The translations under genes were made by a program, and so were the position numbers. This document shows positions 1-13,070 of a stretch of 64,000 bases of DNA, piece after piece. Within the stretch, counting starts at the first letter, position 1. Each line of letters begins with the position of its first letter. The stretch is from assembly GCA_003254905.1 (NCBI GenBank), contig QANU01018688.1, forward strand, positions 277,180 through 341,179. Reading direction: 5' to 3'. A model generated the notes under the pieces. It was given only the letters and a program-made list of their open reading frames with translations. It was not told where the DNA came from and made no database searches. Source of the DNA: Nissolia schottii (lineage: Eukaryota; Streptophyta; Magnoliopsida; Fabales; Fabaceae).

Positions 1-174
1 AAACATTTTGGTGAAAACAGACACAACTTTTTTGTTGTTTGAGACACAACCTTTTATTAATGTGAAAGGTGAGAGAGACGGTTCCGCATGTGCCGTGGGT
101 AGTTATTGCCGAAGTGTGCACTAGATGTGCAATAATCACGACTCTTTTTTAGTTGATTGATTGATCAAGGGAGC

Positions 175-462
175 TTAAACCACATCAAAGGGTGGGGAGC
201 ACAAGAAGAGTACTAGAACCAAGAAACACAAACAACGTCCAGTAGCAACCACAAAACACCAGAACAGAACCACAACACAACAACCTACGGCAACAAAATC
301 TAGAGAAAAAACAAGAAACAAGCAACTAAGGGCCAGAAATATGTAAAAAGAAAGCAGGAACCGCAGCAGCAGAGCAGATAATGCAATCAGCAAACAGGCG
401 GCGAAAACCAGGCCGAGAGCCACTATTGACCCCTCAACAATCTCCTCCGCCATGGCCATCAA
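175..462 (-). CDS. possible small hydrophobic protein (95 aa), weak
   Basis: An uninterrupted frame of 95 codons runs from an ATG at 462 to a stop at 175. The first 40 or so residues look protein-like: a short acidic start followed by a leucine/alanine-rich membrane-type helix. The second half is a run of Phe, Leu, Val and Cys that reads like translated non-coding DNA, so the real product, if any, may be shorter or spliced. I recognise no family, and no clear TATA box lies just upstream on this strand. It could equally be a chance frame. Confidence 0.2.
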   Translation of the reverse strand: MMAMAEEIVEGSIVALGLVFAACLLIALSALLLRFLLSFYIFLALSCLFLVFSLDFVAVGCCVVVLFWCFVVATGRCLCFLVLVLFLCSPPFDVV

Positions 463-604
463 GAAGGTTGTATAAATGTCATTTTGAATGTTGGGAAAAA
501 CATTACTGATATATATTTGCTTGAAGGAATATTGAGCAATCCAAGCACTTAATTTCTAGATCATTAGAGTGAAACTTACCTATATAGGGTTTTGTATATT
601 TAAA

Positions 605-766
605 AATGTTATTTGTACACTAAATATGGTGTAAACACTAAATCTCTTCTCTCACATACATTATAAAATTCACGCTCACATCACGTGATGTGATTGTGGA
701 CTCCATGATATGTTTTTAAAGAAAACTTAGTGTATACACGATACTTGGTGCACAAGTAACACTATT
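605..766. repeat. MITE, TIR family A (AATGTTATTTGTAC ends), copy 1
   Basis: The left end starts AATGTTATTTGTACACTAAA. The right end, reverse-complemented, reads AATAGTGTTACTTGTGCACC, and the two arms stay similar for about 35 bases. The centre holds a short CACGTG-type palindrome. Size about 160 bp, with no coding capacity. Related copies lie at 22.0, 27.4, 32.3 and 44.7 kb. This is a non-autonomous DNA transposon by structure; the superfamily is not resolved here. Confidence 0.6.
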
Positions 767-3679
767 CTTGTATATTACTCTGGCATTTAATTGTCAACTA
801 CTCCCTTACTATCCAACAGTGCTTGAAGTGTTATTTTCACCACTATAATTTTTAGGCAGTTAGGTAATGTAACGTACTGGTCCCAATTATAAAAGGATCA
901 CGTAGAAAGTTTACTAACGAAGGAAGGCCGTGATGTGATTAATTAACTTTGTAATATCATAGCTAGGGTCATCCTATGTAGTATGTATATAGTTTTCATC
1001 TTTCAAATCAGGTCTAGCTTAGGGCTCTATGGCCTGCGGGGACTAGTAGTTTGAAGAAGATTTAAAGCATTAGCTAGCGGGGTAGAGAGCTCGAGTTGTG
1101 ATCAAATTATCTTAGCTTGTACTTATTATGAATGTGATGGTCGTAAGAAAGAAACAAAACATATATAATTATTGTAACTTCCAAAAGAGTTTAATTTTTT
1201 ATGCACTAATAGTGCAAGCATAAGCTTATCACTAATGTTTTGTATCCAACTAAAATGTATTTAAAATTCGTTTTCTTTCCTCTCTCCTTCAGTCTCTTAC
1301 ATGCGACTTCCTTTTATTTTTTTTCTTCTTTATTTATTTTTATCTTCTTCTTCATTTGCCCCTTTTTTTGTTTTGTTTTCTTTTTTACTAGACGTAATGG
1401 GTCTTAGAGTTTTTGTTTTTATTTCTATTTTATTATTATTTTTTATTATTCAAAAATTTGTGTATATTTATATATACAAAATCTTATGTATGTCTGTTCA
1501 AAAGGAACCAAAGTTTTCTTTTTCTTCATTTTCATCTTATTCTTTGTATTTGTTCAAAAGTTTGTATATGTTTGTCAAAAAAATTGTATCTATTTTAAAA
1601 TATTTGTGATAGAGAGTGCATTTATGCACTTAAAATGTGAGTGAGAAGCAAAAGAGAGTGTGACAATTATTTTTCACTATTTAATGCGATACAAATTTGA
1701 TTTTATTTGATTTTCGTATTTAAAAAAATTTGTGTATCTGTATTCTAAAATTTGTTTCTATTTTAAAATATTTATGTTTGTGTTTGCATATGTGTATAGC
1801 ATACTTAGTTATATGTAAAGACATTAGTTGCACGTTGGACATTTTTTAATTTTACGTGTAACATTACTATAAGTTTATTCAATATTTAATCTAATTTTGT
1901 TACATATTAATAAACATTGATAAACATGTCATGCATATAAATATTTTTGAATAAATAATAATGTAAAAGAGTGTTACACGGTAAACACCAAACTCAGTTT
2001 TAAAACTACAAGATCATATATCACGGGCATGCATAATCATCACTGTGATGAGATCCAGAATGATCGATATTGTCACACACACACACACAAAAAAAGGAAT
2101 GACCATATATCACAATATAATGTCAGGAAAGAGACATGAATTAACATCACACGTGGAGACAAGAACAGAAGATATGTAGACATGCTGCTTTGTATTATGT
2201 GTAGGGTGAGTGAAATGATGCAATTTCGACCCCATTATGCATTAACACCCTTTCCAAGCAAAGATAAATGTTAAACATTTGAATAAACTGAATATTATAT
2301 TATCAGAATTGTTTTTTTTAGTATAAGAGGAACCTTTATTTAAATACTAGAAAGAGAATCATAATTTAATGACAGAATAATGTCAAAATTATATAATATC
2401 AAATTAAATCAAAAGTAAATCAATCTAATATATTTTAGATATAATATTATTCTTAACAATAAAGATACAAACGACAAGTTTATAATCAAAACCATAGTCA
2501 TTATCTGGCATACATCAACATCCTCTAACTGTATAGCCCATTTGCTTGTTATAAAGAATAATTGCTCTAACGGGACAGTAATCAGAATAATTGAGGGGGG
2601 CTTTTTTTCTTATTATATATCCCTAATTATATTGCATGTAAACCACCGAATATAAATCCCATACTATACAATCTCCATAGATGATATGTCCAACTCTAAT
2701 CTTACCATCCTTATCTATCCGATAAATAGTCTTCGAAAAACCATCTTTACCACCCCCACTTCCCAACATTCCATTACTTTTTTGCATCTCTTACTATTAT
2801 GTAATATCCACTTGGAAGAAGAAAGAGGAGTACTTATGATGGTGAAGATGTTCTATGCAACGTAGTTAGTCGCCATAATCTTTACTGTATAATAAAGGGG
2901 CTTAGTTAAAATAACTACTCTTTTTGATCACAACTTTTGAATCATTATACTCCTTTCATTCAAAACAAACTATATAACTACCTACTTTTAATTTTTAAAT
3001 TTTTTAATTTTTAAATCTCATTTTTATTTTTCTGGTATTCATTGGGACACCCCATTTTTTAATAGGTAGTTTCTCAAATACTTCCATGAGATAAATACCC
3101 TATACTATTTAATTTATCTATTTTTGATAATTTTATAACTAAATTCATCAAATTTTAGTATCATTTCATAATCTAATATGACATATTAATGAATTATATG
3201 ATCTAATGCGATAAATTAATATTTTTCAATATAATATTTGTAAAAAGGTGTATCGTAAGCTCAAATGGTCCGCAAATCTCTAAACCTGTTATAAGTTGGT
3301 CTTTTAATAATTTAATTGATGAAAAGTTTATTACAATCATATATAATACGAAATGATAACAAAATTCGATGAATTTAATTGTAAAAATTATCAAAAATAG
3401 TTAAATTAAATAGCATGGGATTGATATTTACTCTATAAGATATTTAACTAACCACTTTTCCAATAATATAAGAATACTTTTAAAATGCTAAGCATAAATT
3501 AATCCTACTATTGGTACGTCCCAAAAGTACACTAGTTGCACATGTAATGTCCCAATCTAATCCAGGATGACCACAGGAAAACCTGATTTTTTTTTAAATA
3601 ATAGTGTGCACCTTATAATCTGTCACCATATTGTCAACTAATGATTATATATGCTTGACTCATGTGTACTCACACAGTT
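767..3679. other. AT-rich intergenic DNA, no gene seen
   Basis: I see no supported gene in this stretch. It is AT-rich with T-runs near 1300-1600, where short open frames are low-complexity Phe/Leu strings. A short CA repeat lies near 2074-2088. Part of a family-A MITE end may be present near 1970-1990, without a matching second arm. Confidence 0.5.
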
Positions 3680-4055
3680 ACGGCGCACAAATATTTTAAA
3701 TTATAATTTATTAATTCATTTTTAACTGACGGATGCAAATACTTTTAACATTTTTAACTATCTTGCACAAACATTCATAGGTACGTGCACAAACATTTTT
3801 AACTAACATGCACAAATTTTTTATTATGGTGCACAAACAATTTTAATTATCATGCACAAACATTTTTAATTATTGTGCACAAACATTTTAAACAAATCAA
3901 AATATTTGTGCACACAATTGAAAAATTTTGTCCACAACAATTAAAAATATTTCTGCACAACAGTTCAAAATGTTGTGCACAACAGTAAAAAAGTTTGTAC
4001 ACAATGGTTAAAAATATTTATGCACAACAGTTTAAAATATTTGTGCACATCAGTA
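3680..4055. repeat. degenerate array of TGCACAAACATTTTTAA-like units with inverted ends
   Basis: The word GTGCACAAACATTTTTAA recurs about every 20-30 bases (for example near 3766, 3787, 3830, 3851, 3877). It then appears in the opposite sense, TTAAAAATATTTNTGCACAA, from about 3896 to 4050. The outer ends CGCACAAATATTTTAAA (about 3683) and TTTAAAATATTTGTGCAC (about 4032) are reverse complements. The whole block could fold back on itself. No coding frame is present. Confidence 0.6.
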
Positions 4056-4332
4056 GAATAGATACATGCAATGTGAGAGTGAAAAACAGATTCTATGTAA
4101 GTGACAATAAAGTGACAATATTTGAGGTGTACATACATCACTTTTTTTTTTAATATATATTTGAAACTTACACAAGCTTCCAATTTCTCAAACAACACCG
4201 ATTAAAGAACTAAAAATGGAAAGATTTTGATTGAATATTAAAATTTTAAGTTTATGGCGTTGAAATTTCATTCTTTATTGTTTAAAAACTTTTGACTCCT
4301 TAATTAATCAATATTCTTAGTTACTGCACTAG

Positions 4333-4344
4333 TTAAAACCCCTA
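4333..4344. repeat. target-site duplication of the LINE, left copy
   Basis: TTAAAACCCCTA is identical to 5792-5803 and borders the LINE remnant on its left. Right copy: 5792-5803. Confidence 0.7.
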
Positions 4345-5791
4345 ACACAGGAAATGGGACCTCCGGTGGAGGCAAAATTTCTTTGAGTGGGAGGGACAAC
4401 TTTTTTAGGACTTACAATTGTTACTTGTGCAGATGTACTTAATTAAATGTGGATTCTGGGGACAAGAAATATTGGAGATGTATATGGCCATGTTGGTGCA
4501 TACTCGATAAAAAAATGTGTGCAATTTCTAAGCAACAGTGAGGGAAACAATGGAGAAGCAGGTTCCTGGATGTCTCAATCCATCTGAAAAGGTTTAGCAC
4601 CACCAAGTTTGGAGATGCTATTTTGGTTTGTGTGTTTGGATAGGTTGAATACTAAAGAAAAGCTGAAGAAAATGAATATCATTCAAGGGGATAATTGATC
4701 CTGTGTTCTATATATGCGGTGCTGAAGCTGAATCTATAACCCATCTTTTCTCTGAGTGCAATTTCACTTGGAGGGTTTGGAGTTCGTTCATGTGTGACTG
4801 TGTGGGCAATTTTGAGAGACATTCGAATGCTGATGGAAGTATGCCAGTGGAAAATTACGAAAGACATGTCTGGTATATATATTCTTTTCTTTTCTATCAT
4901 ATGGGCAATCTGAAACTTAAGGAATACCATTTATTAGATGGCCAGGTGATTAGTTGGGATAATTTTTTGCACAATTTGTATTTGAAGTGGCAAAGTTAAT
5001 TGGGTTAAAGAATGGGAATCTAATAAGAATCAGAAAAAAAGAAAAAAGAATATAAATGGTGGGTTTTGGTTGAGTATGACGTGGAACATCAAAACTATGT
5101 GATTGATAGAATTCTATCTAAGGAAGGTACAACAGAATTAATTAGGAGGTTTTTTGGAAAGAATAAATGCAGATTATATGTTTTAAGCAGAATTGAGAGC
5201 TTTGAAAGAATGTGTTATTTTTTGTTGTGATCTTAGGGGTTTATCAAAGGATGTGGTGAATTTTTTCTCTAAGTCAAATTTGTTAAGATCTTGGGTATCT
5301 GGAACTAATAATATTGATTGGGAATTGCAATTTATTTGGAATGAATTTGTGCAGGATAGGAGTTATTTTGAAAATGTTACCTGCTGTCAAATTCAAATTT
5401 CCTAAAACATTGGAAAGGAAGATGGAAAGGTATGAAGCATCTTGAGAGTGTGGATCGCGTATCATGGTATGCATAACTGTTTGCTTTAGTATAGTACATC
5501 TCAAATGGGTACTTGTGGCATATTATCGTGGGGAACTCAATAAAGAGGGATAGTTACTTTTGCTAGTGGTGATTTTTGATATTGTTTATAAACTTAAATT
5601 TGCAATTACGTGGGTGGATAGTTCTTATCTTTTAGGGGAGGGGTTTGAGGCGGTTTCTTAAATTTTGAGATGTGCGAATGCTTCTGTGTTAACAGTGAAA
5701 TGAGTTTCATATTTAGTTTTGTTTATATTTGTTATTCTGTGTTGGCTTTATTTTGGGCTCTAACCTCTATTTTTTTTTTAAAAAAAAATAA
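4345..5791 (+). mobile_element. 5'-truncated LINE (non-LTR retrotransposon) remnant
   Basis: Short frames in different phases give a degraded LINE tail. Near 4620-4700 there is a DRLNTKEKL-like stretch, as found just before the zinc-binding domain of plant LINE reverse transcriptases. At 4703-4800 a zf-RVT-like stretch reads ICGAEAESITHLFSECNF then VWSSF, with the first Cys of the motif missing. Near 5190-5330 an ELRALKECV stretch resembles the RNase H region. The element ends in an A-rich run (5780-5791). A perfect 12-bp direct repeat, TTAAAACCCCTA, flanks it at 4333-4344 and 5792-5803. Stops and frameshifts show it is dead. Confidence 0.75.
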
Positions 5792-5803
5792 TTAAAACCC
5801 CTA

Positions 5804-6420
5804 GCAATAGACAATGTATATCAGATGCCATATCTTGATTTGGAGATCTTCGATATGTATACTACCACATGGAAAATATTGAGGTAGTAATACTTTATTA
5901 TTTATTTTGTATACATAAACATAAAGGAGGCTTTAATTAATTAATATGAATAATAAAGCCTGCATTGTTTAGGTTATGAAAAAGAGCCTTGGTAACAGTA
6001 AATTGAAAGTTCTGTTAACGCCTTTTTTTCGTCATGGTTTTTTGTGAGTCATAGTTTGGATGTCAGAAATTCCTCATCTAGGCCCATCCCTCCAATCGCG
6101 ACATGAGGTGATATATCTATGGTTATATTTTACTAGTATTTTCCTACCCAAAGAATCTTGTGCCAACAACCATACTAGCTTTTGTCAGCTTTGGACCCTT
6201 TCGTTGGAATTCTCACTCCACAATCAATCTCATTGTGGAATGTGGATGACCATCCTATGCATGTTTTCCGCTGCTTTTAAGGTAGGGACCATCTTAGCCT
6301 ACAATTAATTTAACAACCATTCATTCATTCACCTCTTCATTTCTTTCAAAAGATAATTATAGATGCCTTTATTTTCCATATAATTACTTTGTACTTTGTA
6401 CACATTAGTCGAATAAGATA
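5804..6420. other. intergenic, no gene seen
   Basis: AT-rich flank between the LINE and the Stowaway-like MITE. An 82-codon frame at 6060-6308 has no recognisable family features and is not supported. Confidence 0.4.
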
Positions 6421-6723
6421 CTATTTCTTCCGTTACATTTTAATTATTATTTTTATAAAAAAATTAAAATATTTATTTATTTATAATATTTAAGTGTAAT
6501 TATTTTTTTTCATTCATATTTCTAATTATAATCAAACATTTATTAGTAGAATGAAAATAAAAAAATATTAAAAATAGATTTTTTTTATATAACAATAATT
6601 TTGTCAATTTTGATTTATTTTATGTATTTATTAAAATATATATATATATATATATATATTTTACTTTGATATATGTAATGTTTGATTTTATAGCGTTAAA
6701 ATAAAATAAAATAGCGGAAGTAG
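6421..6723. mobile_element. Stowaway-like MITE (about 303 bp, TA target duplication)
   Basis: The left end is CTATTTCTTCCGTTACATTT. The right end, reverse-complemented, is CTACTTCCGCTATTTTATTT. TA lies on both sides (6419-6420 and 6724-6725). This fits the Stowaway/Tc1-mariner MITE pattern of a CTNCTTCCG-type terminus and a TA target. The interior is AT-rich with a (TA)n run at about 6640-6658 and no coding sequence. Confidence 0.65.
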
Positions 6724-6725
6724 TA

Positions 6726-9700
6726 AAATATTTCATTAATTGGTTTGCCTTTAGCCATTGTGCTGTATCTTCCTTGGATGGCTTGCCACCAACAAACCTA
6801 AATTAGGGTCTAGAAGAACGACATGCAAGTGTCAAAACTAAACCGCTTCTATAGGTACCTACCGGATACCTATGATGCATTGCGTGCTTTTGCAATTAAC
6901 AAACGAGATAGGCATAATTATTCTAGTGTTTGATAGATATAATTATTCTAGTGTATTTGCAGATTACAGGACAAATATATACAAACGCTGGCTTCTCTCT
7001 TTGATCAAATTAATTAAACCGATGCAAATTAATCGGGCATTGGATCATATAGGTTTTATATGTGTAGATAATTTAGGCAAGTACACATTCGTAGATGGTG
7101 GATGGTAGAGTACGTAGTGTGCGATTGCATCCGTACAAAGGTATTAATTAGAAGTGTATCTTTCAAGTGTCACAATTAAAAGGTGAAAGGAATTTGGGGA
7201 AGAAAAGAAAGAATATAAAAATAAAAAAAATAAGGATGAAATAAAAGACGAAATGAGAGGAGGCCTGAGAAAGCTGGAGTGCATATGAGCAGGGTCCCAA
7301 GATCGACCCCTTGTACTGGGGAATGTGGGTTCATATATATCCTATCCCATTCCATACATTTCAGACATGTCCTTTCATAGTCCTATCCTGCCTATATATG
7401 TTATATATATATATACACACCTGATGTTCTATATTATCAAAGCTCTTGAGTTAACTATTTTAGTTAACACGAATTAATTATTTTAGTTAAAATTTAGTTT
7501 CTCAAATTTAAAAATATAATATTTTTTAAAGATCACTCTCAATTAAGATTTTTAAATAAAATATTTTGACATATTAACTTATGTTAGGTTAATTTATAAC
7601 ATTTTGAAGTTTTGATATATTATTTTTTATGCAATTTTAATTTATTTGTTGTACTTTATGACGTGTTTTTCTCTAATGATGACTTAGAAATAAAATTTTA
7701 ACTTATATGTTGCTTTATTGTAATTTTAGTATATAGAGTTTACAAGTTGAGTTTATCTCTGCTCCACAAGTTTAGATAAACTCACGAATTTGACAACGTT
7801 AAATGTTCCTATTCCTTCATACTTCATTTGAATACAATAATGTTTTGATAACTCCTGGTAGCTAATGAAGATTTAATAACATATACAATAAAGTATGTTG
7901 CAAACACAAAGTAGTTTACAGAACCCAAAAAAAAAAGCTTCCATGCATCGAAAATGTTTCGTTAGGCGTTGGAGTTCAGTTATAAAAACCATCAATGTTG
8001 ACAAAAACATTTGGTTATTAAGAGAGCTGGGTCATTGAAGTTATGTTCTGATTGAAATACGATGACGAACCCCTATAGATTATATATTGCTCCAACCGGT
8101 TTATTGATATTCATGGTTAATTAGTTGAAGTTAAAGCGGAACAAACCTGATAAATTGTTTAGCTAGGGAAAAATACACCAGATTGTGGTAGTGGGTAAGT
8201 GAAAATATCATATCATATATATACATATATATCATATTTGATATTGTAGTGTTTTTAATTATGGTATTTTTTATCAGAAGTTTTTTTTAAAAATCTTATA
8301 ACAATATTTATTTTTAGGACTTATTCTTGAGTCTTACTCTTTGACACATCAACACTACATAATTAATGCATCATAAAAAATAAAATTATTTTAAAAGAAT
8401 GGAAAGAAAGAAGTCACTTTTAATTTCAACTATAACCTCACATAATTAAAAGTACTATAAAATAAAATGTGTCACTATTTCATTCGAGGAAAAGAAGAAG
8501 GATGAGTGGCTCATGGAGAACACTCTCCCACTCCCCCTCACAAGTCCTAGAGTTCATTATCATATATATGCCTGCAAACTACAGGGACAAAGACTAGGAA
8601 AAAAAAATATTATTGGAGTTGCTTTAAGAGAGTCCCTCGTTAAAATTAACAATAAGATCATGTTTCAATTTAGTCAATAGCACTTGAGACCCACCCTTAG
8701 CTTATCATGAGCTCTACCAGCGCAAACTGATTGATCCTCCTAACCGAAACTTGGCAGCCGGAGCAAGAATTAATTAATAATATTTTAATGTAGTTAATAA
8801 CTACCTTTGAATCTCAATGAATCGGTTAGATTCTTCCTAGTTATTTTCAGTCAAATTTAAACATGAAAAGTTTAAGATACAAGATTTTAAAATAAATAAA
8901 TAAATAAATAAATAAAAAGAGTGCTTTTAACATGATTTGGCGCCAACGGAGTGAAGGGGGTAAAAAGAAAAGAAAAACAGTAAAAAAGAGAGAGAAAGAG
9001 AAAGGAGAAGAAGAGGAGATGAAAAAAAAATAAAAATGACTGACAGAATGGAATAGATAGATGAGGTAGCGCAGTATAAACAGGCAACAACAAAGGACCT
9101 ATGCTATGCACTTGACATACGTAGTATAGTATGTGCGTGCCCGCACTGCCCGCGTTGTCCAACAACATGTCTGTCGTCGTCTTTACCCAAAGCCCGCGTC
9201 GTTTTCCTCTCTGCTCCCGGCCACCTATTTCCCTTTTACACTCATTAAAGTTTATTTGCAATCCACCGCTCTCTCTTTCCCATTTCTATCTATTTTGTGT
9301 TTTTTATTTTTATTTTTATTTTTTTGTTCAAATTATGATTTTCATCTCATACAATTCAAGGAATTCAAGGAATATATATAAACTAACTTAATGAAAACTT
9401 GACGACAATCCACTATATATGTCGTTCGTTTATATATATGCATGGTATACAAATACAATGAATTAAACTTGGGACACTAAAAAAAGCAACGTCGTTTTCA
9501 CCTTCTGAATACTGATTGGGAATTCCTCCCTCTCCGGACGGCACGCGCGTTCAGGAGGGGTACTCGCTTTCTCGTTCATAATTTGATGTTCCCACTTTCA
9601 TTCTTTCAGAGACTATACAGTAGTATTGTATTGTATTGTATTGTATTGTACAATACACATCACATCACATCGCCTTAGGAATTATGGATCCCAATAATTG

Positions 9701-11949
9701 AAAACTTTGTTGCAGTTTTCGTTCTTGTGTGCCTGCTGCATGCCACCCACCCTGCTTTCCCCCCTTTGCCTCCCTTATTATTATTCCTTTCCTCTGTCCA
9801 TTTTGCCCCTCTCTGCGTGCGTGTCTCACTCTTATTGGCCCCGTCACCTTCTTAATTAATAAGTTTCATTGTTCAATGTAAAAATTACTTGACGCAATTG
9901 GTCAAAAAAATAACTTCACATTTTACCATTCTGCAAGTTTGATTATATATGGTTCACCACCATCTATGGCGAGCATCATCTTTTGATCTTAATTAGTGAA
10001 ATGTCTAACATCTAAATTTTTATTTACCTAAAAAAGTTTCATTCATCAATATTATATTAAAGTTACTATCAAATTAATTAATTTCACTGTTACACAATGA
10101 TTGCTAAGGAGCAAATTTCTTATAAGAATGGAAGTTCGATTTTTACTAATGTGAAAACAACGTTTTTAAAAGTTTAAAATTTTTTATACTCTCAGAATTA
10201 GATGGTCGATGTTGAATTTGCATAAGAAAATTTTATTAGCTGTTCAATTATATGTTTAAACTAGCTAGTATCAATTTCCTTGATGGTTCATAAATCGTGA
10301 TGCATGCTTTGCCTGCATGATTTTCACATTAGCAATATAATTCTTAGTTGCAACTTGCCTGGTTGTTCGTATTTGGAGAGAATATTTGCTCCTGGTCAGT
10401 ACCAACCAACATTCTGGCATATATATGGGTGCACAGAGTCGTAGACTCCTTCAAAAAAGTTAAGCTTAGTAAAATTGATGGTGACCTTGTCCATGATTGG
10501 TTAATTTGTTCAACTATTTTATACATGTGCAGTAGTGAATCAACGTACGTATAAGCTTTAATTATTTCCTTGTACAGATTGAGTTTTTTTATTTTTTTTT
10601 CTCTTTCCAAAATTTATTTAGAACAAGTGTGACGGGAGGACATTTCCTAAATACCCGAAAAACATATAAAATGGTTTTGGATTCTTTAGCTAGTGTTGTT
10701 TTTGAACAAGTTGATGAGGCCCCACCAGATGGATATCGAGATAGTAGTAAATCCTAGTGATCCATCAATTCCATAAGATTTTATATACCAAGAGACGATA
10801 TCCTAAATGAATATTTATATAAAAAGAACCAAGACTACGTTGAGATATCACCAATTACTGATTGGCTGCCATAGCAGCTATATATTATTATATTCTATCT
10901 TGCAACTTAAGTGATAACATTATTTTACCCTTCATCGATGATCATCACCACACCCTCTCTCAATCAATCAAAATCTTGATTGACAAATGGTACCGCAAAT
11001 TGGAGACATATCGACCCCTCCTTTTTCCTATAAGCTCCTCTCGTGTCATCTCTAACTAATTATTCTTGACTTTTACACTCCCTCGTTTTCAAAAATTACT
11101 TTTTCGGGTAATAAATTTATTTAATATAATTTGAAGTGGTGACCAGAAATTTACGCGTAGCTTAGCATAATCATGTTACTAATTGTGGTTATTATGTCAC
11201 TTTAGTGTTGAATCGCTCAATAGTATATGCTGATCACATTATATAATGTGATCTCATGCGAGACAAAGTTTGACAGGATACTTATAATGATGACGTTCAA
11301 TTTGTCGTCTTCTTGTCATTAGGTAGAATAGTATAAAGTACTCTCAAGAATCTTTCTTTGTAACTACTATTGAAACATTTTCTTGCAGCCAATACATTTT
11401 AGTCATCAAGACCTAGAATTCCAAGTCGTCTCTGGTGGCGCATACGCACGCAGGTGCATCCAATTTTCGCATAAATTTACGTACTAAAATAAGGGCCTCC
11501 ATATGCACAGGCTTATAAATTTTGCTGAATTAGTCTACTAACTATGCACACACATAATCATCTAGCCATTAATGAGATCCCCATGCGGAGGAATAATTTG
11601 ATTATTGTCTAATTCAATACAATTTCATAATGTACACCTGTGACTGTGAGCACGACACCGGTATATTAGGACGTGTTTAGACATATCCGTGGATAGAACA
11701 GTGTAGCGCACTAGTGATAGGACATATTTGTTTGATTTTGCTGTAAGGAGGTTTACGCGTTGGGAGATTTCAAATCACCCTTGTAGCAGTATCTATAATT
11801 ACGTTAGGAATTATTTTGAGTTGTCTCACTTTGAAATTTTAACATTTTCTCTATTTTAAATACAAATATTGATTTAGTATAATAGTTTATGAATCGAATA
11901 AAAAATATATATCATGTTTTCTGAAAATCTGAACCAAAATAAATAAAAA

Positions 11950-11988
<39 letters not shown>

Positions 11989-12183
11989 TTTGATAAATGT
12001 TCTTTTTTTTACATAAAAAATTATGGGAGACTTTGCTCTCATGCCTACAGAGAACCAAATTGTTTGTCACTCATCTAACATGATATAATTTATTATTTGA
12101 TACATAAACTATTATACTAAATCTGAAACAATAATGAAAATCAATTCATGTATATTTTATATTCAAACAACAATTTTATTACT
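6726..12183. other. gene-poor intergenic region
   Basis: No gene could be supported. Landmarks are (TAAA)n at about 8890-8916, a less AT-rich stretch at 9120-9270 and 9500-9850 with pyrimidine-rich and CpG-containing sequence (possibly a promoter or relic exon, but no family recognised), a (TATTG)n tract at about 9621-9652, and (TA)n at about 11953-11980. The longest frames (up to 124 codons) are simple-sequence translations. Confidence 0.4.
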
Positions 12184-12483
12184 AAAAATTATTATGATAA
12201 TATCTATTTCATTTTGTTAAAAATAAATTTTAAAAAGTGAAGTCTAAAATATTTTTTGGTACACAACCACTCTATACCTAAAAATCAGAGGTCAAACCCT
12301 TGATATTTAATTAAAGGAGGATGGACCTCTTCCACTCAACCATATCAATATAAAGATATTACACAATAAATTAATACTAAATAATAAAGGAAATTATAAA
12401 TAATATTTTAATAAAAAATTATTATGATAATATCTATTTCATTTTGTTAAAAATAAATTTTAAATAGCGAAGTCTAAAATATT
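12184..12483. repeat. 70-bp direct repeat, two copies 230 bp apart
   Basis: The segment 12184-12253 recurs at 12414-12483 with only a few changes (AAAAATTATTATGATAATAT at the start of each). A second word, TATAAAGATATTACACAATA, also occurs twice (about 12349 and 12488). The block looks like a tandemly duplicated unit of about 230 bp with diverged spacer. Confidence 0.65.
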
Positions 12484-12639
12484 ATCAGTATAAAGATATT
12501 ACACAATACATCAATATTGAATAAGATACACCCAAAAAGTAATAAATGAAATTATAATAATATTAATTCAACCACATAATTTTGTGTGCATATATGTGTG
12601 TGTTATGAGTAATTTGGATGCACTGAGATAACTCGCAAT

Positions 12640-13070
12640 TCTGACATTGGGTTGGATCCAAGAGCTTAATGGCAGTGAACGATGAGCAAAAGTCTTGATT
12701 AGCGGGGGTGATATTTGCAAAAGTCATTCTGGCGCCCAAGTCAGTATGTGAGCAAATTGTGAGGTGATAATAGTATGAGACTTACCTTGTGGAGTAGCAG
12801 GAGACTCCTTTTTATAATATAAGTATTGACGTTTATGATCTGTAATGTTCATAAGTTTTATGAGGCTTTATGTTAATTAAATTTCGTGACGTTCATAAGC
12901 CTTATGAAGACTTATGTTGAATTTCGTAACATTCATAACGCTTGTAAGCCATTATGCGGGACAAGGGTGAGAAACCTAGTTGAATGACTAGCCATGTAAG
13001 TCGGACTTAAGTCCTTGTCGGATTTAATCCGTAACATTGTATATATCACTTCATTCTAGCTAAATTCATA
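12640..13070. other. possible solo-LTR relic with three imperfect tandem units
   Basis: This stretch is richer in G and C than its flanks. It contains a TTTATAATATA TATA-like word near 12812, followed by three imperfect copies of a GTTCATAAGNCTTATGA-containing unit (about 12845-12957). It resembles a retrotransposon promoter region, but I could not find paired ends, a primer-binding site or coding sequence. Confidence 0.25.

Noticed and set aside
1301..1609. 102-codon frame rich in Phe, Leu and Ser
   Set aside because: Translation of T-rich simple sequence; no motif, no codon bias, overlapping frames equally open.
8887..9391. Overlapping frames of 82-124 codons on both strands
   Set aside because: They span (TAAA)n and T-rich tracts and have no family features; the GC-richer part is not framed by a gene.
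9665..9847. 60-codon minus-strand frame
   Set aside because: Short, basic and unrecognised; the opposite strand is a pyrimidine-rich, leader-like sequence.
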